This document shows, piece by piece, positions 1 through 9,299 of a stretch of 64,000 nt of DNA. This DNA comes from Roseimicrobium gellanilyticum (GTDB lineage: Bacteria; Verrucomicrobiota; Verrucomicrobiia; Verrucomicrobiales; Verrucomicrobiaceae). The notes under the pieces are model-generated. The model worked only from the letters and a program-made list of their open reading frames with translations, was not told the origin of the DNA and did no database searches. The DNA lies in the NCBI RefSeq assembly GCF_003315205.1, contig NZ_QNRR01000016.1, forward strand, positions 62,001 through 126,000, read 5' to 3'. The translations under genes and the position numbers were made by a program. Positions within the stretch are counted from its first letter, which is position 1. Each line of letters begins with the position of its first letter.

Positions 1-1049
1 AGCACACGGTCACCCTGCGGGGTGATGCTGGTGTAGGCATAGGTGATGGTGGGATCGGTCTCAATGGCGCGGGGTGTGGACCACGTCTTGCCTTCGTCTT
101 TCGAGATGGCACCGACGAGGGGCGTGCGGCGTCCGCCGTGATTCGCACCGAGCACGGTCTTCTCCGGGTCCTTCCATTCCACATTCGGATTCCAGACGAG
201 GAGCCAGTCGCCTGTGCCCGGTAGGCGCACGAGGGAGGCAGGAGACTCGGGAGACTCGATGCTCCACGGTGTGGCCTCGCTCCAGGTCTCGCCACCGTCC
301 CTGGAATAGGAGTGCCAGATCTTTCCGGTCTGGGTGCGGATGATTTGCATCACGCTGCCATCCTTGAGTTCGATGAGGCCGGGCTCCATGGCTCCGCGCT
401 TGGGGGCGCTGAGCAGGGTGGCACTACGCTTCCACGTGCGGCCATCGTCATCCGAGAAGTAGACCAAGGTGCGAAAGTTGTCGTTCTTCGTCCAGACTTT
501 CGAGGTGGTGGCAATGGGTGCGAGAAGACGACCTGAGGTGAGCTGGATGACGCGGGCGTTGTTCATCACGTGATAGCCTTCTTCCGGTGTGATGAGCACC
601 GGTTCGCCGAAGGTGGCGCCATTGTCCGTGGAGCGACGCATGAATACCTTCAGATCCGTGAGTGAGTTCTTCCGCAGATAGAAGAGCAGCAGGTCACCGC
701 TCGTGCTTGAGCGCACGAAGCTCACGGACATGACGTTCGTCTGGCCGCTGTTTTCCTGAAGCGTGTAGCGCGGTCCCCAGGTGCGGCCACCATCCGTGGA
801 CTTCGCAGCGGAGATACGGGCAGCGGCGTTGTCTTCCGAACCGCCGTAGAAATCTGACCACGCGGCGAGCAGGGTGCCATCCTTGAGCACGATGATATCG
901 CCCTCCGACTGGCGTGGTGCTTCGGGCGTGGTTCGGGCGATGAAGGACTCGATGATGTCCTGGGCGCGCGTTGATGGAAGTGCTGCGCAGAGCTGGAGCA
1001 GCAGCAGCAGTGCGATGAAAAGTGCGGAGGCGCGACCGGGGCGTGGCAT
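1..1049 (-). CDS. Secreted sialidase / BNR-repeat protein, C-terminus outside window
   Basis: I translated this frame by hand on the minus strand; it stays open to the window edge, so the C-terminus is missing. The N-terminus (MPRPGRASALFIALLLLLQL) is a signal peptide ending near the Ala-Gln of STRAQ. At least five Asp-box-like motifs are visible (STDGGRTW, STDNGATF, SDDDGRTW, SRDGGETW, SKDEGKTW), the mark of a sialidase/BNR six-bladed propeller. The family removes terminal sialic or related sugars outside the cytoplasm; the exact substrate cannot be read. An in-frame ATG at 1130 would add 27 residues ahead of the signal peptide, so I prefer 1049. It shares the neighbourhood with two sulfatases and a second sialidase. 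Confidence 0.85.
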   Translation of the reverse strand, partial: MPRPGRASALFIALLLLLQLCAALPSTRAQDIIESFIARTTPEAPRQSEGDIIVLKDGTLLAAWSDFYGGSEDNAAARISAAKSTDGGRTWGPRYTLQENSGQTNVMSVSFVRSSTSGDLLLFYLRKNSLTDLKVFMRRSTDNGATFGEPVLITPEEGYHVMNNARVIQLTSGRLLAPIATTSKVWTKNDNFRTLVYFSDDDGRTWKRSATLLSAPKRGAMEPGLIELKDGSVMQIIRTQTGKIWHSYSRDGGETWSEATPWSIESPESPASLVRLPGTGDWLLVWNPNVEWKDPEKTVLGANHGGRRTPLVGAISKDEGKTWSTPRAIETDPTITYAYTSITPQGDRV

Positions 1050-1168
1050 GTAGGGCGAACGGTGGATGGCGTGATGATTTTGCAGGATGGAGGCCTGCTG
1101 AGAGGATGAAGGCACAAAGGGTCTCAACATCGACACAATAGGATGGTTCACCCATGAGGTGGCCGCAT

Positions 1169-1210
1169 GCCCAAGGAACGGGAACGAGGCGTTCCCGCTC
1201 CTTGAGCCTA
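1169..1210. repeat. REP-3 palindrome, single copy
   Basis: A short palindrome built on GGGAACGAGGCGTTCCC with flanks AAGGAACG and GCTCCTTG. The same core occurs twice within each long direct repeat at 50986-51244 and 63352-63610. It lies in the intergenic region between the sialidase and the DUF3445 gene. Confidence 0.7.
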
Positions 1211-1318
1211 GGGCGATGCGCTGGAGAATGGTGCCTCGGGTGACACGCGGCTTCCATGGGCGTCTGCGTTCCTTCTTGAAAGCGAGACTGCCTGCATCGA
1301 CGCTGGCGTACTCTTCCC

Positions 1319-2146
1319 ATGCCTGATTGGACTCGCAGCTTTCCGGACGCAGACCACCGCTGGGTGATGGCGCTGCGGCCGGTGGAGGAAGCGAAGGACT
1401 TCTTTGCGCAGCAGGATGCCAGTGGTGCGATGCTGGCGGAGCGAGCGAGATGGCTGGTGGAGGATGTGGAGAAGTATGCTGCGCTGCGGTCGGAAGCGGA
1501 GGCCGCGGTGATGGAGACGCGGCAAATCGCGAAGGCATGGGGACAGCCGAGTGAGGGCGGGGATGGTGAGGATGCATCTCCCATGCAAAGCTTGCTGGCT
1601 CTTGGCCATGCATGGGAACCGGACCTCGTATGGATGCATCCGGATGCCCAGGGCACGTACCGGCTGGCGGGTGGCGTGGCGTGTTTCCCCAGCTCATGGG
1701 CACTGCGGGAGAAACTGGGCCGCACGATGCAGGAGGTGCACTCACCGGTGCCGGGGCTGAATGCGGAGCTGGGCAGGCAGATTGATACATTCCTGCAGCG
1801 CATGACACCGGGTGCGGTGTGGCAGCGGGAGAACTGGAGTCTCAGCCGGGATGGTGAACTCAATCATCATCCATCACACCATAGGGCGAGGCTGGATGCG
1901 ACAATCACGCTGCCCGAGATGTGGCTGCGGTTGGAGCATCAATTGCTGATGAAGCTGCCTGTCTCGGGCAGTGTGCTCTTTGGCATCCGCATCGAGGTGG
2001 TGCCGCTGGGTGAACTGATGAAGGATGTGGAGGCAACAGCGAGACTGGCCCGACTGGTGGCAACGATGAGTGAGGAGGCGGCTGCGTATAAGGGGCTGGC
2101 GGCGGCGCGAGGGGCGCTGGTGGAGATGCTGCGAGGCGATTGCTGA
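1319..2146 (+). CDS. DUF3445 family protein (haem-dependent oxidative N-demethylase-like)
   Basis: 275 residues, cytoplasmic, no signal peptide. The middle matches the DUF3445 (PF11927) pattern: WEPDLVWM near residue 99, then RLAGGVACFPSSWALREKLG and HSPVPGL, then QRENWSL. The family includes HODM-type haem enzymes that oxidatively remove N-methyl groups from small amines. That reaction is family knowledge; the substrate here is unknown. It is transcribed away from the sialidase. The four hairpin units at 2151-2286 follow five bases after its stop. Confidence 0.75.
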   Translation: MPDWTRSFPDADHRWVMALRPVEEAKDFFAQQDASGAMLAERARWLVEDVEKYAALRSEAEAAVMETRQIAKAWGQPSEGGDGEDASPMQSLLALGHAWEPDLVWMHPDAQGTYRLAGGVACFPSSWALREKLGRTMQEVHSPVPGLNAELGRQIDTFLQRMTPGAVWQRENWSLSRDGELNHHPSHHRARLDATITLPEMWLRLEHQLLMKLPVSGSVLFGIRIEVVPLGELMKDVEATARLARLVATMSEEAAAYKGLAAARGALVEMLRGDC

Positions 2147-2150
2147 GGAG

Positions 2151-2286
2151 GTTAGGCCTTCCGGCCTGACTATGGAAGTTAGGGCTTCTGCCCTGACGAG
2201 GAGGGTATCGCCACCAGTCTGTGGGTTGGCTTCGTTGCTGTCGGGCCGGAAGGCCCAACGCCCGCTGTCAGGCCAGAAGGCCTAAC
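2151..2286. repeat. Four 20-nt hairpin units, two forward and two inverted
   Basis: Units lie at 2151-2170, 2178-2197, 2240-2259 and 2267-2286. The first reads GTTAGGCCTTCCGGCCTGAC; the second differs at a few bases; the third and fourth are the same unit in reverse orientation. Each unit can fold on itself, and the two halves can also pair into one long stem. It separates DUF3445 from the SUI1-like gene and may act as a transcript 3' structure. Confidence 0.75.
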
Positions 2287-2391
2287 TTCCTATCCTGAGG
2301 CGCGCGCGTTTCCCGTTGCTTGCGCTGCGAGATGCGGGCATCGGTGAGGCACGGTCCCCTACCCTCACCAATCAAGCAACCATCACTCATC

Positions 2392-2769
2392 ATGAAGCGT
2401 CAGGACTCATCCAAAGCAGCGGTATCGCAGTCGGAGCCCAATGCATTTTCAGGACTGAACATGCCCAACCTCCCTACGGAACCGAAGCCGGTTGATCCCG
2501 AAGCGCCGCAGTCGCGCTGGAAGATGGGGCGCGTGGTGTTGCAGCGGGAGACAGCGCATCGAGGTGGGAAGACGGTGATTGTGATCAAGGACTTCGCTTC
2601 GCACCTGCCGCTCTCGGTGATTGAGACGATTGCGAAGCGCGTACGCGCTGCGTGTGGCTGCGGCGGTACGGTGCGGGACCGGCGCGTGGAGATTCAGGGC
2701 GACCAGGTGGCGCGCATCCGCGCGGTGCTGGAGGCAGAGGGATTTGAGGTGGGTGGGGTGAAGGCGTGA
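2392..2769 (+). CDS. SUI1/eIF1-like translation initiation factor (YciH family)
   Basis: 125 residues from the ATG at 2392. The C-terminal 75 residues carry the SUI1 fold pattern: KTVIVIKDFASHL, then RVRAACGCGGTVRD, then VEIQGDQVARIRAVLEAEGF. The family binds the small ribosomal subunit and affects start-site selection; bacterial members (YciH) are non-essential. Residues 1-45 are a low-complexity leader with no recognised domain. The frame extends upstream to 2320, but 2392 gives the usual length. It is a single gene without an operon partner. Confidence 0.85.
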   Translation: MKRQDSSKAAVSQSEPNAFSGLNMPNLPTEPKPVDPEAPQSRWKMGRVVLQRETAHRGGKTVIVIKDFASHLPLSVIETIAKRVRAACGCGGTVRDRRVEIQGDQVARIRAVLEAEGFEVGGVKA

Positions 2770-3140
2770 GGCGGTTGATGGTCCAAGGTTGATAGTTGAT
2801 AGCCTGAGGAGCATCTATGCTGGGTGTGGCAGGCTGCATGGGATTCAACACAGAGCCACAGCGCCGAGCGGAGCGAGACGACTGCGAAGCAGCCCGAAGG
2901 GTGAGGACGGCAGGACGAATCAAACGCAGAGGAACTTCGGAGACTGAGGGTGCAGTGGTTGAAAGGAAGCGTGAATCTGCCTGGCAGGACTGCTTGGTGA
3001 TTCCTTCTTTGACATCAAGAGTGTACGCGACCCTGCGGCCTGGAATGGCCGCGCTCCTTTTCCCATGCCACGCCCTTCCTGCAGTCGCCTATCCTGTCAG
3101 GCTATCAACTATCAACCATCGACTATCAACCCTCCCCATC
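2770..3140. repeat. Gene-free stretch with an inverted repeat and a dispersed repeat
   Basis: The ends, 2774-2806 and 3097-3132, are imperfect inverted copies of a sequence rich in TTGATAGTTGATAG. Between them, 2838-2953 carries a sequence that recurs at 8880-8933; both share GGAACTTCGGAGACTGAGGG. No coding potential is seen. Confidence 0.6.
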
Positions 3141-5246
3141 CTACTGCGTCCGGAATGACTGTCCCTTTTGCGTGGTAGTGTCAGTCTTCTTCACGCCCAC
3201 CTGGCTGCGCACGGTGTCGTCGTCGATCTCCAGCTCGTTCTTCACCTTCGGCTCCTTGTCCCCGCCATCGCGGCTCTTCATCAGATCGCGCACACTGCTT
3301 TGCTTGTTGAGCTCGACGTTCTCTCCGTCATCGATGCTGATTTCAGAGGAGTCCTTGAGCACGAAGCCAGGCTTGTGAGGTGTGGTGTCCACCATGCCGA
3401 GCTTCTCGGGATTCAGCAGAAGTCTACCGTCGACGTCTTCGCCCAAGTTCACGTCGACCTTCTGGCTCTGATTGAGGCCGACGTTGTTCCCCTGCTGCTC
3501 CTGGAGGCGACGGTTCTGCACATTTTCCTGAGCTCGCTCCCAGCGCCCGCCGCTTTCATTTTGCAATCCCAGATTGACGTTCTGCTCAAGCACCCGGTTG
3601 AGCCCATGGATCTGCTCAAGCGCATCCTGGCGCTTGCCTTCGAAGGCGCGCTTGGCCCCTTCCACTCCACCATGCCAGATGGCCTTGAACCGGTCCCAAA
3701 GATTGGGGTGCTCCAACCGCTCAAGACGGCGCTCCATGCGAGCCAGTCGTTCATCAGCGCGGTCAAAGGCGTCCTGCATCGGCTCCTTCTCGGTGGCGCG
3801 GAGTTCCGGGCGGCGTTCCTTCTCCAAGCGGGCGAACTCCAGATGCTCCTCGCTGCGCGTGGACTTGCCAGTGGACTGCGTCTCCGTGCGCACGCCCTCG
3901 GGATTGAGGCGAACTCTTGCCCCCTCCTCGATGGCAAAATTTGTCCGGAGCTGTTCGCAATAGATGGAGCCGATGTAGGAAGTCTTGTTCGTGCTCTCGA
4001 TCATGCGCGCATCATCCAGCGTATCCAGTGACCTTGAGGCCTCCTTGAGCGCGTTGCCGTTTTGCCGCGCATAGGAGTCCTTCTGGTGCTGGATGGCTTC
4101 GTTGTGAGTCGCCTTGGTAAACTCTGTCACCACGTGGTTGGTCCTGCGAAGGTCCTGCACATGCTCCTTCAGTTCATTGAGTCGGGTCACCGCACCCTCA
4201 ATCTCCCCGGGCGTGAGCTTCCCGCGCCCCTGGCCCTCCGGGTACTTCAGCGAACTCAAGGTCTCACGCAGACTCTCAGGGGTGAGTTCCTCAATTTTCC
4301 GCGCCGTATCTTCATGCATGAAGAGCGGCTTGTTGAACACGGGCTTGCCCTGGGCTTCCCCCAAACCCTCCAACATCTCCTCCCGCGAGAGGGATGGAAA
4401 GCACAAGTCATTGTCGATGCCTCTCACCTCACCTGTCTCGGGATCGATGAAGATATTCCCGGGATGGCGATCGATCTGACCGGTGATGTAGTCAATCACC
4501 TCCAGGTCATACAGCCCCTTCTGCACCTCGTGGCGGGAGTAGTCGATATCGAGCTCGTATTCGCGATTCCCGGACAGCTTGCCAATCACGCCAAAGCCAT
4601 CGACGCGGACGCTGATGCCGATGGGGCGTCCCTGTTCATCCACGCCAAATCGCTCTTCAGAGATGACATTGGTCCCGAGCAACTGGTCGAGCTTCGAAGT
4701 ACCCACGGCGCGAGTGAGCATGGCCGTGCCACCTTCCTCAGTGCCCTGAATGCCCAGCGTCGCATTGATGTTCTGATTCTGCGTCAGCGTGACGACCTGA
4801 CCGTGCATCGTGACGGCCCTCTGGAAAACCTCTTCAGTCGCGTGTGGGCCGAGGGCGGGCAGATCCATCCGCACGATGGTTCTGTTTCCCGAGTTTACTT
4901 TTCCGAGGATCCAGTTGCGGCGCTGTTCCAACTGCCTGCGTTGGTCCTCGGTGAGGGCGTTGTCCGTGTTCAGCGTTTCGTTGATCTCGGTGGCAATCTG
5001 GCCCAGCCGGGTCATCGCATCTTCCATGGCGCGGTCACGGGCCTGCTCCAGATGCTGCTGTGCTTCCACCGGATCGAGCTTGGCAATGCCGCTGAGTTCA
5101 CCGCGATTGCCAAGGGGGCGATGTCCACGAGTGGTCACGCGGAAGGTCACGTTTGCCTGGGTCTCCCCAACGACCGTCTCGCGCTCCTGGATGGTGAAGT
5201 CATCAGGGACGGAAGTTTCCAGGGGGTCAAGATGATCGAATGGCAT
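3141..5246 (-). CDS. Large protein with PI3/PI4-kinase-like catalytic loop, possible effector
   Basis: 701 residues, no signal peptide or membrane segment. Residues 170-300 hold a kinase-like region: a GTSKLDQLLGTNVI segment near 182, then ITGQIDRHPGNIFID with DRHPGN at 259-264, then GIDND at 276-280. DRHxxN followed by a DFG-like IDxD is the catalytic and metal-binding arrangement of PI3/PI4-kinases and related atypical kinases; this assignment is inferred from motif order. Residues 390-700 are polar, charged and partly helical (about 485-580), with no recognised domain. It stands alone between repeat regions. A secreted kinase effector or a housekeeping lipid/protein kinase are both possible. 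Confidence 0.5.
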   Translation of the reverse strand: MPFDHLDPLETSVPDDFTIQERETVVGETQANVTFRVTTRGHRPLGNRGELSGIAKLDPVEAQQHLEQARDRAMEDAMTRLGQIATEINETLNTDNALTEDQRRQLEQRRNWILGKVNSGNRTIVRMDLPALGPHATEEVFQRAVTMHGQVVTLTQNQNINATLGIQGTEEGGTAMLTRAVGTSKLDQLLGTNVISEERFGVDEQGRPIGISVRVDGFGVIGKLSGNREYELDIDYSRHEVQKGLYDLEVIDYITGQIDRHPGNIFIDPETGEVRGIDNDLCFPSLSREEMLEGLGEAQGKPVFNKPLFMHEDTARKIEELTPESLRETLSSLKYPEGQGRGKLTPGEIEGAVTRLNELKEHVQDLRRTNHVVTEFTKATHNEAIQHQKDSYARQNGNALKEASRSLDTLDDARMIESTNKTSYIGSIYCEQLRTNFAIEEGARVRLNPEGVRTETQSTGKSTRSEEHLEFARLEKERRPELRATEKEPMQDAFDRADERLARMERRLERLEHPNLWDRFKAIWHGGVEGAKRAFEGKRQDALEQIHGLNRVLEQNVNLGLQNESGGRWERAQENVQNRRLQEQQGNNVGLNQSQKVDVNLGEDVDGRLLLNPEKLGMVDTTPHKPGFVLKDSSEISIDDGENVELNKQSSVRDLMKSRDGGDKEPKVKNELEIDDDTVRSQVGVKKTDTTTQKGQSFRTQ

Positions 5247-5368
5247 GGCTGCGGGCTCTGTTAGGTCGTTGAAAGTGGGGGTGCGAAAGTGTTAGGGGGA
5301 CAATGGGACGATACGGAGAAAAGCGCATCAGGTTATGAAGCTTGAGCGAGGATTTTGTCGCAAAGCAT

Positions 5369-5523
5369 GGTGGTCCGCACACTCCGTGTGCGGGAGCAGG
5401 GTTGCGAGTCTGATGATTCACCAAGCTCTGATGACCTCACATGCGCGAGAGCGGTGGCAGAGGTTGGACGGTATGCTGGGGCTGTGCATCCCTACTGACC
5501 GCTCACGGAGTAAGCGGACCACC
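5369..5523. repeat. REP-1 inverted pair
   Basis: A forward unit at 5369-5396 (diverged) and an inverted unit at 5495-5523 enclose about 100 bases. The family core begins GTGGTCCGCCCACTCCGTGT. The inverted unit touches the last base of the following sulfatase gene. Confidence 0.75.
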
Positions 5524-6995
5524 TACTTGGCCTTGGGCTTCCCCGCACCTCTTCCACTTGGCAGATCCACACGAAAGTTTGGATTGGCTTTGGGAAATAT
5601 GGAACCGGTGTCCTTTTGCATCGCGCGAAGCTCGACATGGAGCTTTTCCACGAGTTCAGGATGTGTACCGGCGAGGTCGTGCATTTCGCCGATGTCCTCC
5701 TTCACGTTGTACAATTCCAAACGCTGGTCCTCGAACCACTCGATGAGCTTCCAGTCGCCACGTCGGATGGCAGCGCCGGGTGCGCCACCTTGATTGCCGT
5801 AGTGCGGATAGTGCCAGAACAGGGCGCGCTCCGCGAGTGAACCACCTTTGAGTACAGGCACGAGGCTCACACCATCCATCTTCTGCCCAGATTCAGGTTG
5901 GGCACCGGCAGCCTCCATGAGTGTGGGAAAGAAATCCGGGCTGCTCACGGGTGCGCTGATGACGCTGCCTGCCTTCACCACTGCGGGCCAGCGGATGATG
6001 AGAGGCTCGCGGATGCCACCTTCATACATCCAGCCCTTGCCACCACGCAGCGGAAGATTGGAGGTAGGTGAGCCTTCGCTGGTGGAGAGGCCGCCGTTGT
6101 CACTGGTGAAGATGACGATGGTATTCTCGCGCAGGCCGAGTGCATCCAGCTTGGCGAGCACCTTGCCGACGGCCTGGTCCATGGCTTCCACCATGCCGGC
6201 GTAGACTGCATGCTCCTGCACCAAGCGTACATCACGCGTGTGCTCATGCCCCCACTCTGCCTTGAGCCCCATGTCCTGCTTCTTCTTGAGATACTTTTGC
6301 TTCAAGTCCTCGCGCGCCATCAGGGGTGTGTGCACATCGTAGAAGGGGAAGTAAACGAGGAATGGCACATCCTTCCTGGACTCCATGAACTTCGCAGCTT
6401 CGCTCGCGAGACGGTCTGGCAGGTGCTCGCCTGCGGGACCATCGGTGAGGCGTGGGTTGCCATAGGGTGAGAAGTACTTGTTTCCACCGTAGGGGCCACC
6501 CTTGTCGATACCACCCAAGTTGATTTCGAATCCCTGATTCTCCGGCCAGAAGCCTTCCGGACCGAGGTGCCACTTTCCGGAGAAGAAGGTGGCGTATCCT
6601 GCTTTCTTCAGCGACTTCGCGAGCGTAGGCGCATTAAGCGCAAGGCGGTCGCTGTAGGGTGCAGGAAGGAGGGCGGTGTTGCGCTTCCAGTTCTCAGGTT
6701 GTGCGGCGCCAATGTAGTCTGTGATGCCGGTGCGCTGGGGCCACTGGCCGGTAAGGATGCTCGCGCGTGAAGGTGAGCACACGGGGCAGGCAGCGTAGGC
6801 GTCGGTGAATTTCGCACCCTCTGCCGCCATCTTGTCGAGATTCGGCGTCTCGTAGAACTTGCTGCCGTACGTGCCAAGATCCTGCCTGCCGAGGTCATCC
6901 GCCAGGAAGAAGACGATGTTTGGCTGGCGGGCCGACGCGTGAGGGGCAAGGCTGCACAGGGCAGCGAGGACAAGCAGGAAGATGCGGGCGCTCAT
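5523..6995 (-). CDS. Secreted sulfatase, formylglycine type
   Basis: 490 residues from the ATG at 6995. It starts with a signal peptide (MSARIFLLVLAALCSLAP, cleavage near ASA). The mature N-terminus NIVFFLADDLG supplies the metal-binding Asp pair. CSPSRAS is the C-x-P-S-R signature in which Cys becomes formylglycine. GKWHLG and FTSDNGG add further active-site residues. It should hydrolyse sulfate esters of a polysaccharide or small sulfated sugar outside the cytoplasm. Two starts lie further upstream (TTG 7022, ATG 7013) but precede the signal peptide. Same strand as the next sulfatase, separated by a REP-1 pair. Confidence 0.9.
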   Translation of the reverse strand: MSARIFLLVLAALCSLAPHASARQPNIVFFLADDLGRQDLGTYGSKFYETPNLDKMAAEGAKFTDAYAACPVCSPSRASILTGQWPQRTGITDYIGAAQPENWKRNTALLPAPYSDRLALNAPTLAKSLKKAGYATFFSGKWHLGPEGFWPENQGFEINLGGIDKGGPYGGNKYFSPYGNPRLTDGPAGEHLPDRLASEAAKFMESRKDVPFLVYFPFYDVHTPLMAREDLKQKYLKKKQDMGLKAEWGHEHTRDVRLVQEHAVYAGMVEAMDQAVGKVLAKLDALGLRENTIVIFTSDNGGLSTSEGSPTSNLPLRGGKGWMYEGGIREPLIIRWPAVVKAGSVISAPVSSPDFFPTLMEAAGAQPESGQKMDGVSLVPVLKGGSLAERALFWHYPHYGNQGGAPGAAIRRGDWKLIEWFEDQRLELYNVKEDIGEMHDLAGTHPELVEKLHVELRAMQKDTGSIFPKANPNFRVDLPSGRGAGKPKAK

Positions 6996-7022
6996 GGGTG
7001 TATCAGGATGCATCAGGAGCAA

Positions 7023-7190
7023 GTGGTCCGCCCACTCCGTGTGCGGTCAGGATGACAGTCACACTCTGTGGTGGCTCTGACCCTGTGAGGTTGCAGCGTG
7101 AAGGAATGAGGATTTCTCCCCATAGTGGGGACGTGGATGGTGGTGGAGCAAGTCACCCTTACTGACCGCACACGGAGTGGGCGGACCACC
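7023..7190. repeat. REP-1 inverted pair
   Basis: A forward unit at 7023-7050 and an inverted unit at 7162-7190 lie between the two sulfatases. As in other pairs, the inverted unit is preceded by a GTCACCC...ACTGACC junction, so the conserved part is longer than the palindrome core. Confidence 0.9.
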
Positions 7191-7229
7191 AAAGGTGCGG
7201 CCAGGGGAATTGGCACCGGGCAGGATGAG

Positions 7230-8783
7230 TTACGGAAGATTCTTTTGTGACCCCACGGCGTCGGCACGCACGGTGCCATCCAGTGAGATGAAGGGCTCGG
7301 GATTCTCCACACGACCGAGTGGGCGTGATGCGGGACCGAACTGCTTGTTGCCGAGGTCCTTCTCCATTTCCTCGGCGAGTTGGGTCAGTTCCTTCACGGC
7401 ATCGGCGTGCTGGCCTGCCACGTTCTTGCTTTCGCTGATGTCCTCCTTCAGATTGAAAAGCTCCTGGCGCGGCGCTCCGGTGGGCTTGTTGGGAGGACCA
7501 TCGCGAAGGGCGAGGTGCAGCTTCCAGTTGCCGGAGCGCACGGCTTCAAGCACCGGGCCGCGGAAGTAGTAGAAGACTTTGCGTGGGGCTTTGTCTGAGT
7601 TCGCATCCTTCACCTCGCCTGCGAGCACGGGCCAGATGTCCACGCCATCGATCTTGCGGTCCGTGGGCACCTTGCCACCACCGAGCTTCGCGAGCGTGGG
7701 CAGCACATCCATCATGCTGGTGATGGAATCGCTGCTCGTGCCTGCGGGAATCTTGCCCGGCCACCAGGCGATAGTGCACACGCGGATGCCGCCCTCCCAT
7801 GTTGAGGCCTTGCTGCCGCGAAGGGGCTTGTTGTTTGAGCCATGCGGAATCGAGCCGCCATTGTCACTGGTGAAGATGACGAGGGTGTTCGTATCCAGCT
7901 TCAGCTCACGAAGTGTGTCGAGCACACGGCCCACGCTCCAGTCGACCTCTTGAGCCCAATCTCCAAGCAGGCCATTGGGAGACTTTCCCATGTATTCCTT
8001 GGAAGGATACAGCGGGAAGTGCACGGCGGAGTGTGGCAGGTAGATGAAGAAGGGCTTCTCCTGATGCTCGCGAATGAACTTCACGGCACGTTCGGTGTAG
8101 TTCTTCGTGAACTGGAACTGGTCCTCTGCACGCAGGCGGGCGATGGCCTTGTCATTCTCCACGAGGGGAAGTGGTGGTTGGGGATTGCGCACACCGGTGC
8201 CATCGGCATCGCCTGCGGCATTGGCATTCGCCTTGGGCTTGTTCGGATTCGCTGCGGGCAGAGGTTTGTCTGGATTGCTCTTCGCGCCTTCGGAGGCGGG
8301 GCCCATGTCGTTGGAGTATGGAATGCCGTAGTAGGTGTCGAATCCCTGGCTGGTGGGCAGGAAGGGTTTTTGATCGCCGAGGTGCCACTTGCCGATGCAG
8401 GCGGTGGCATAGCCGGCATCCTTCAGAACTTCGGCGATGGTGATTTCATTGGGATTCAAGCCGACATGCGCGGTGGGAAAGAGGACGTGCGGGATGGGCA
8501 ATGCGCGCTTCGGGTAGCAGCCGGTCATGAGCGCGGCACGCGAAGGCGAACAAACCGGCGCGGCGTAGTGGCTGGTGAGCTTCATCCCCTCCTTCGCCAT
8601 GCGATCAAGCTGCGGAGTAGACGTGGTGGACCCGAAGGGGCCGATGTCGGCATAGCCAAGGTCATCGATATTGATGATGATGAAGTTGGGCTTGCGGGCA
8701 GCGGAGTCGGATGCGGCGTGCGCGAGTGCGGTGAAGGCGAGCAGGGCGACGAGGGTGAGTCGGAAGGGCGTGAGCATCGTCAT
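7230..8783 (-). CDS. Secreted sulfatase, formylglycine type
   Basis: 517 residues with a signal peptide (MTMLTPFRLTLVALLAFTAL, cleavage near AHA). NFIIINIDDLGYADIG gives the metal-binding Asp pair, CSPSRAALMTG holds the Cys converted to formylglycine, and GKWHLGD and FTSDNGG complete the active site. An Asn/Ala/Pro-rich insert near residues 165-195 is a likely surface loop. It is related to, but not a close copy of, the neighbouring sulfatase, so the two may cut different sulfate positions of one glycan. An anaerobic or FGE-type maturase is not in the window. Confidence 0.9.
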   Translation of the reverse strand: MTMLTPFRLTLVALLAFTALAHAASDSAARKPNFIIINIDDLGYADIGPFGSTTSTPQLDRMAKEGMKLTSHYAAPVCSPSRAALMTGCYPKRALPIPHVLFPTAHVGLNPNEITIAEVLKDAGYATACIGKWHLGDQKPFLPTSQGFDTYYGIPYSNDMGPASEGAKSNPDKPLPAANPNKPKANANAAGDADGTGVRNPQPPLPLVENDKAIARLRAEDQFQFTKNYTERAVKFIREHQEKPFFIYLPHSAVHFPLYPSKEYMGKSPNGLLGDWAQEVDWSVGRVLDTLRELKLDTNTLVIFTSDNGGSIPHGSNNKPLRGSKASTWEGGIRVCTIAWWPGKIPAGTSSDSITSMMDVLPTLAKLGGGKVPTDRKIDGVDIWPVLAGEVKDANSDKAPRKVFYYFRGPVLEAVRSGNWKLHLALRDGPPNKPTGAPRQELFNLKEDISESKNVAGQHADAVKELTQLAEEMEKDLGNKQFGPASRPLGRVENPEPFISLDGTVRADAVGSQKNLP

Positions 8784-8879
8784 GGAAAGCGGGAAGTCGT
8801 GGAGCGATGAGAACGTGGGGATGGTGGCGAAATTTCAGGAGTTGTCGGCTCGCAGGGAGATGGGTGTGGTCATGTGTAG

Positions 8880-8933
8880 TGGGTTCAACACAGAGACGCG
8901 GAGACACAGAGGAACTTCGGAGACTGAGGGTGC
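8880..8933. repeat. Dispersed repeat, second copy
   Basis: Shares GGTTCAACACAGAG-like and GGAACTTCGGAGACTGAGGG segments with 2838-2953. It lies in the gene-free stretch 8784-9299, which otherwise holds the REP-2 block and a terminator. Confidence 0.6.
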
Positions 8934-9000
8934 GGGGATGGAAGAGCGTGGTCCACCTCTGGGTATGAACGCCAGATCAAGATATGGAAGCGGTGCCGAA

Positions 9001-9195
9001 GGCCTTGGACTGCGTGCAGCCCTGCTGCCGCCTTCCTCAAGTGCAGCCTGCTGCACGCGCTGTACCGCGACGAAGTCGCCTATCGTTTCCCGGCAGTGTG
9101 AGATCACTAGCGAGCATCACCATCGCCACAGCAGGCCGTGGACTCTAGAAAGCGGCAGCAGGCTGCCGCAGTCCAAGGACGCTGCGCGTCACAGC
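9001..9195. repeat. REP-2 inverted pair
   Basis: The forward arm starts GGACTGCGTGCAGCCCTGCT, followed by an inner pair around TGCAGCCTGCTGCA and ACAGCAGGCCGT. The inverted arm ends GCAGTCCAAGGACGCTGCGC. This is the family that flanks the second RAYT gene at 46435-47070. Confidence 0.8.
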
Positions 9196-9238
9196 GTCCG
9201 GATCATTCGTGTAGGTATCCCCTTCGGTTCATTCACAC

Positions 9239-9270
9239 AAAAATGGGGACACGAATGTCCCCATTCCTTG
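9239..9270 (-). terminator. Intrinsic terminator of menB
   Basis: Read on the minus strand this is a 9-bp perfect stem (ATGGGGACA / TGTCCCCAT) with a TTCG loop, followed by five T. It lies 30 bases beyond the menB stop. Near-identical hairpins lie after three other genes (41536, 63260, 63791). Confidence 0.8.
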
Positions 9271-9299
9271 AGCATGATGCGGCGCGCTGGGTGCTCGTG

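Noticed and set aside
4062-5264. Long plus-strand frame opposite the 701-aa gene
   Set aside because: It is the antisense shadow of a minus-strand gene with recognisable motifs; the plus-strand product has none.
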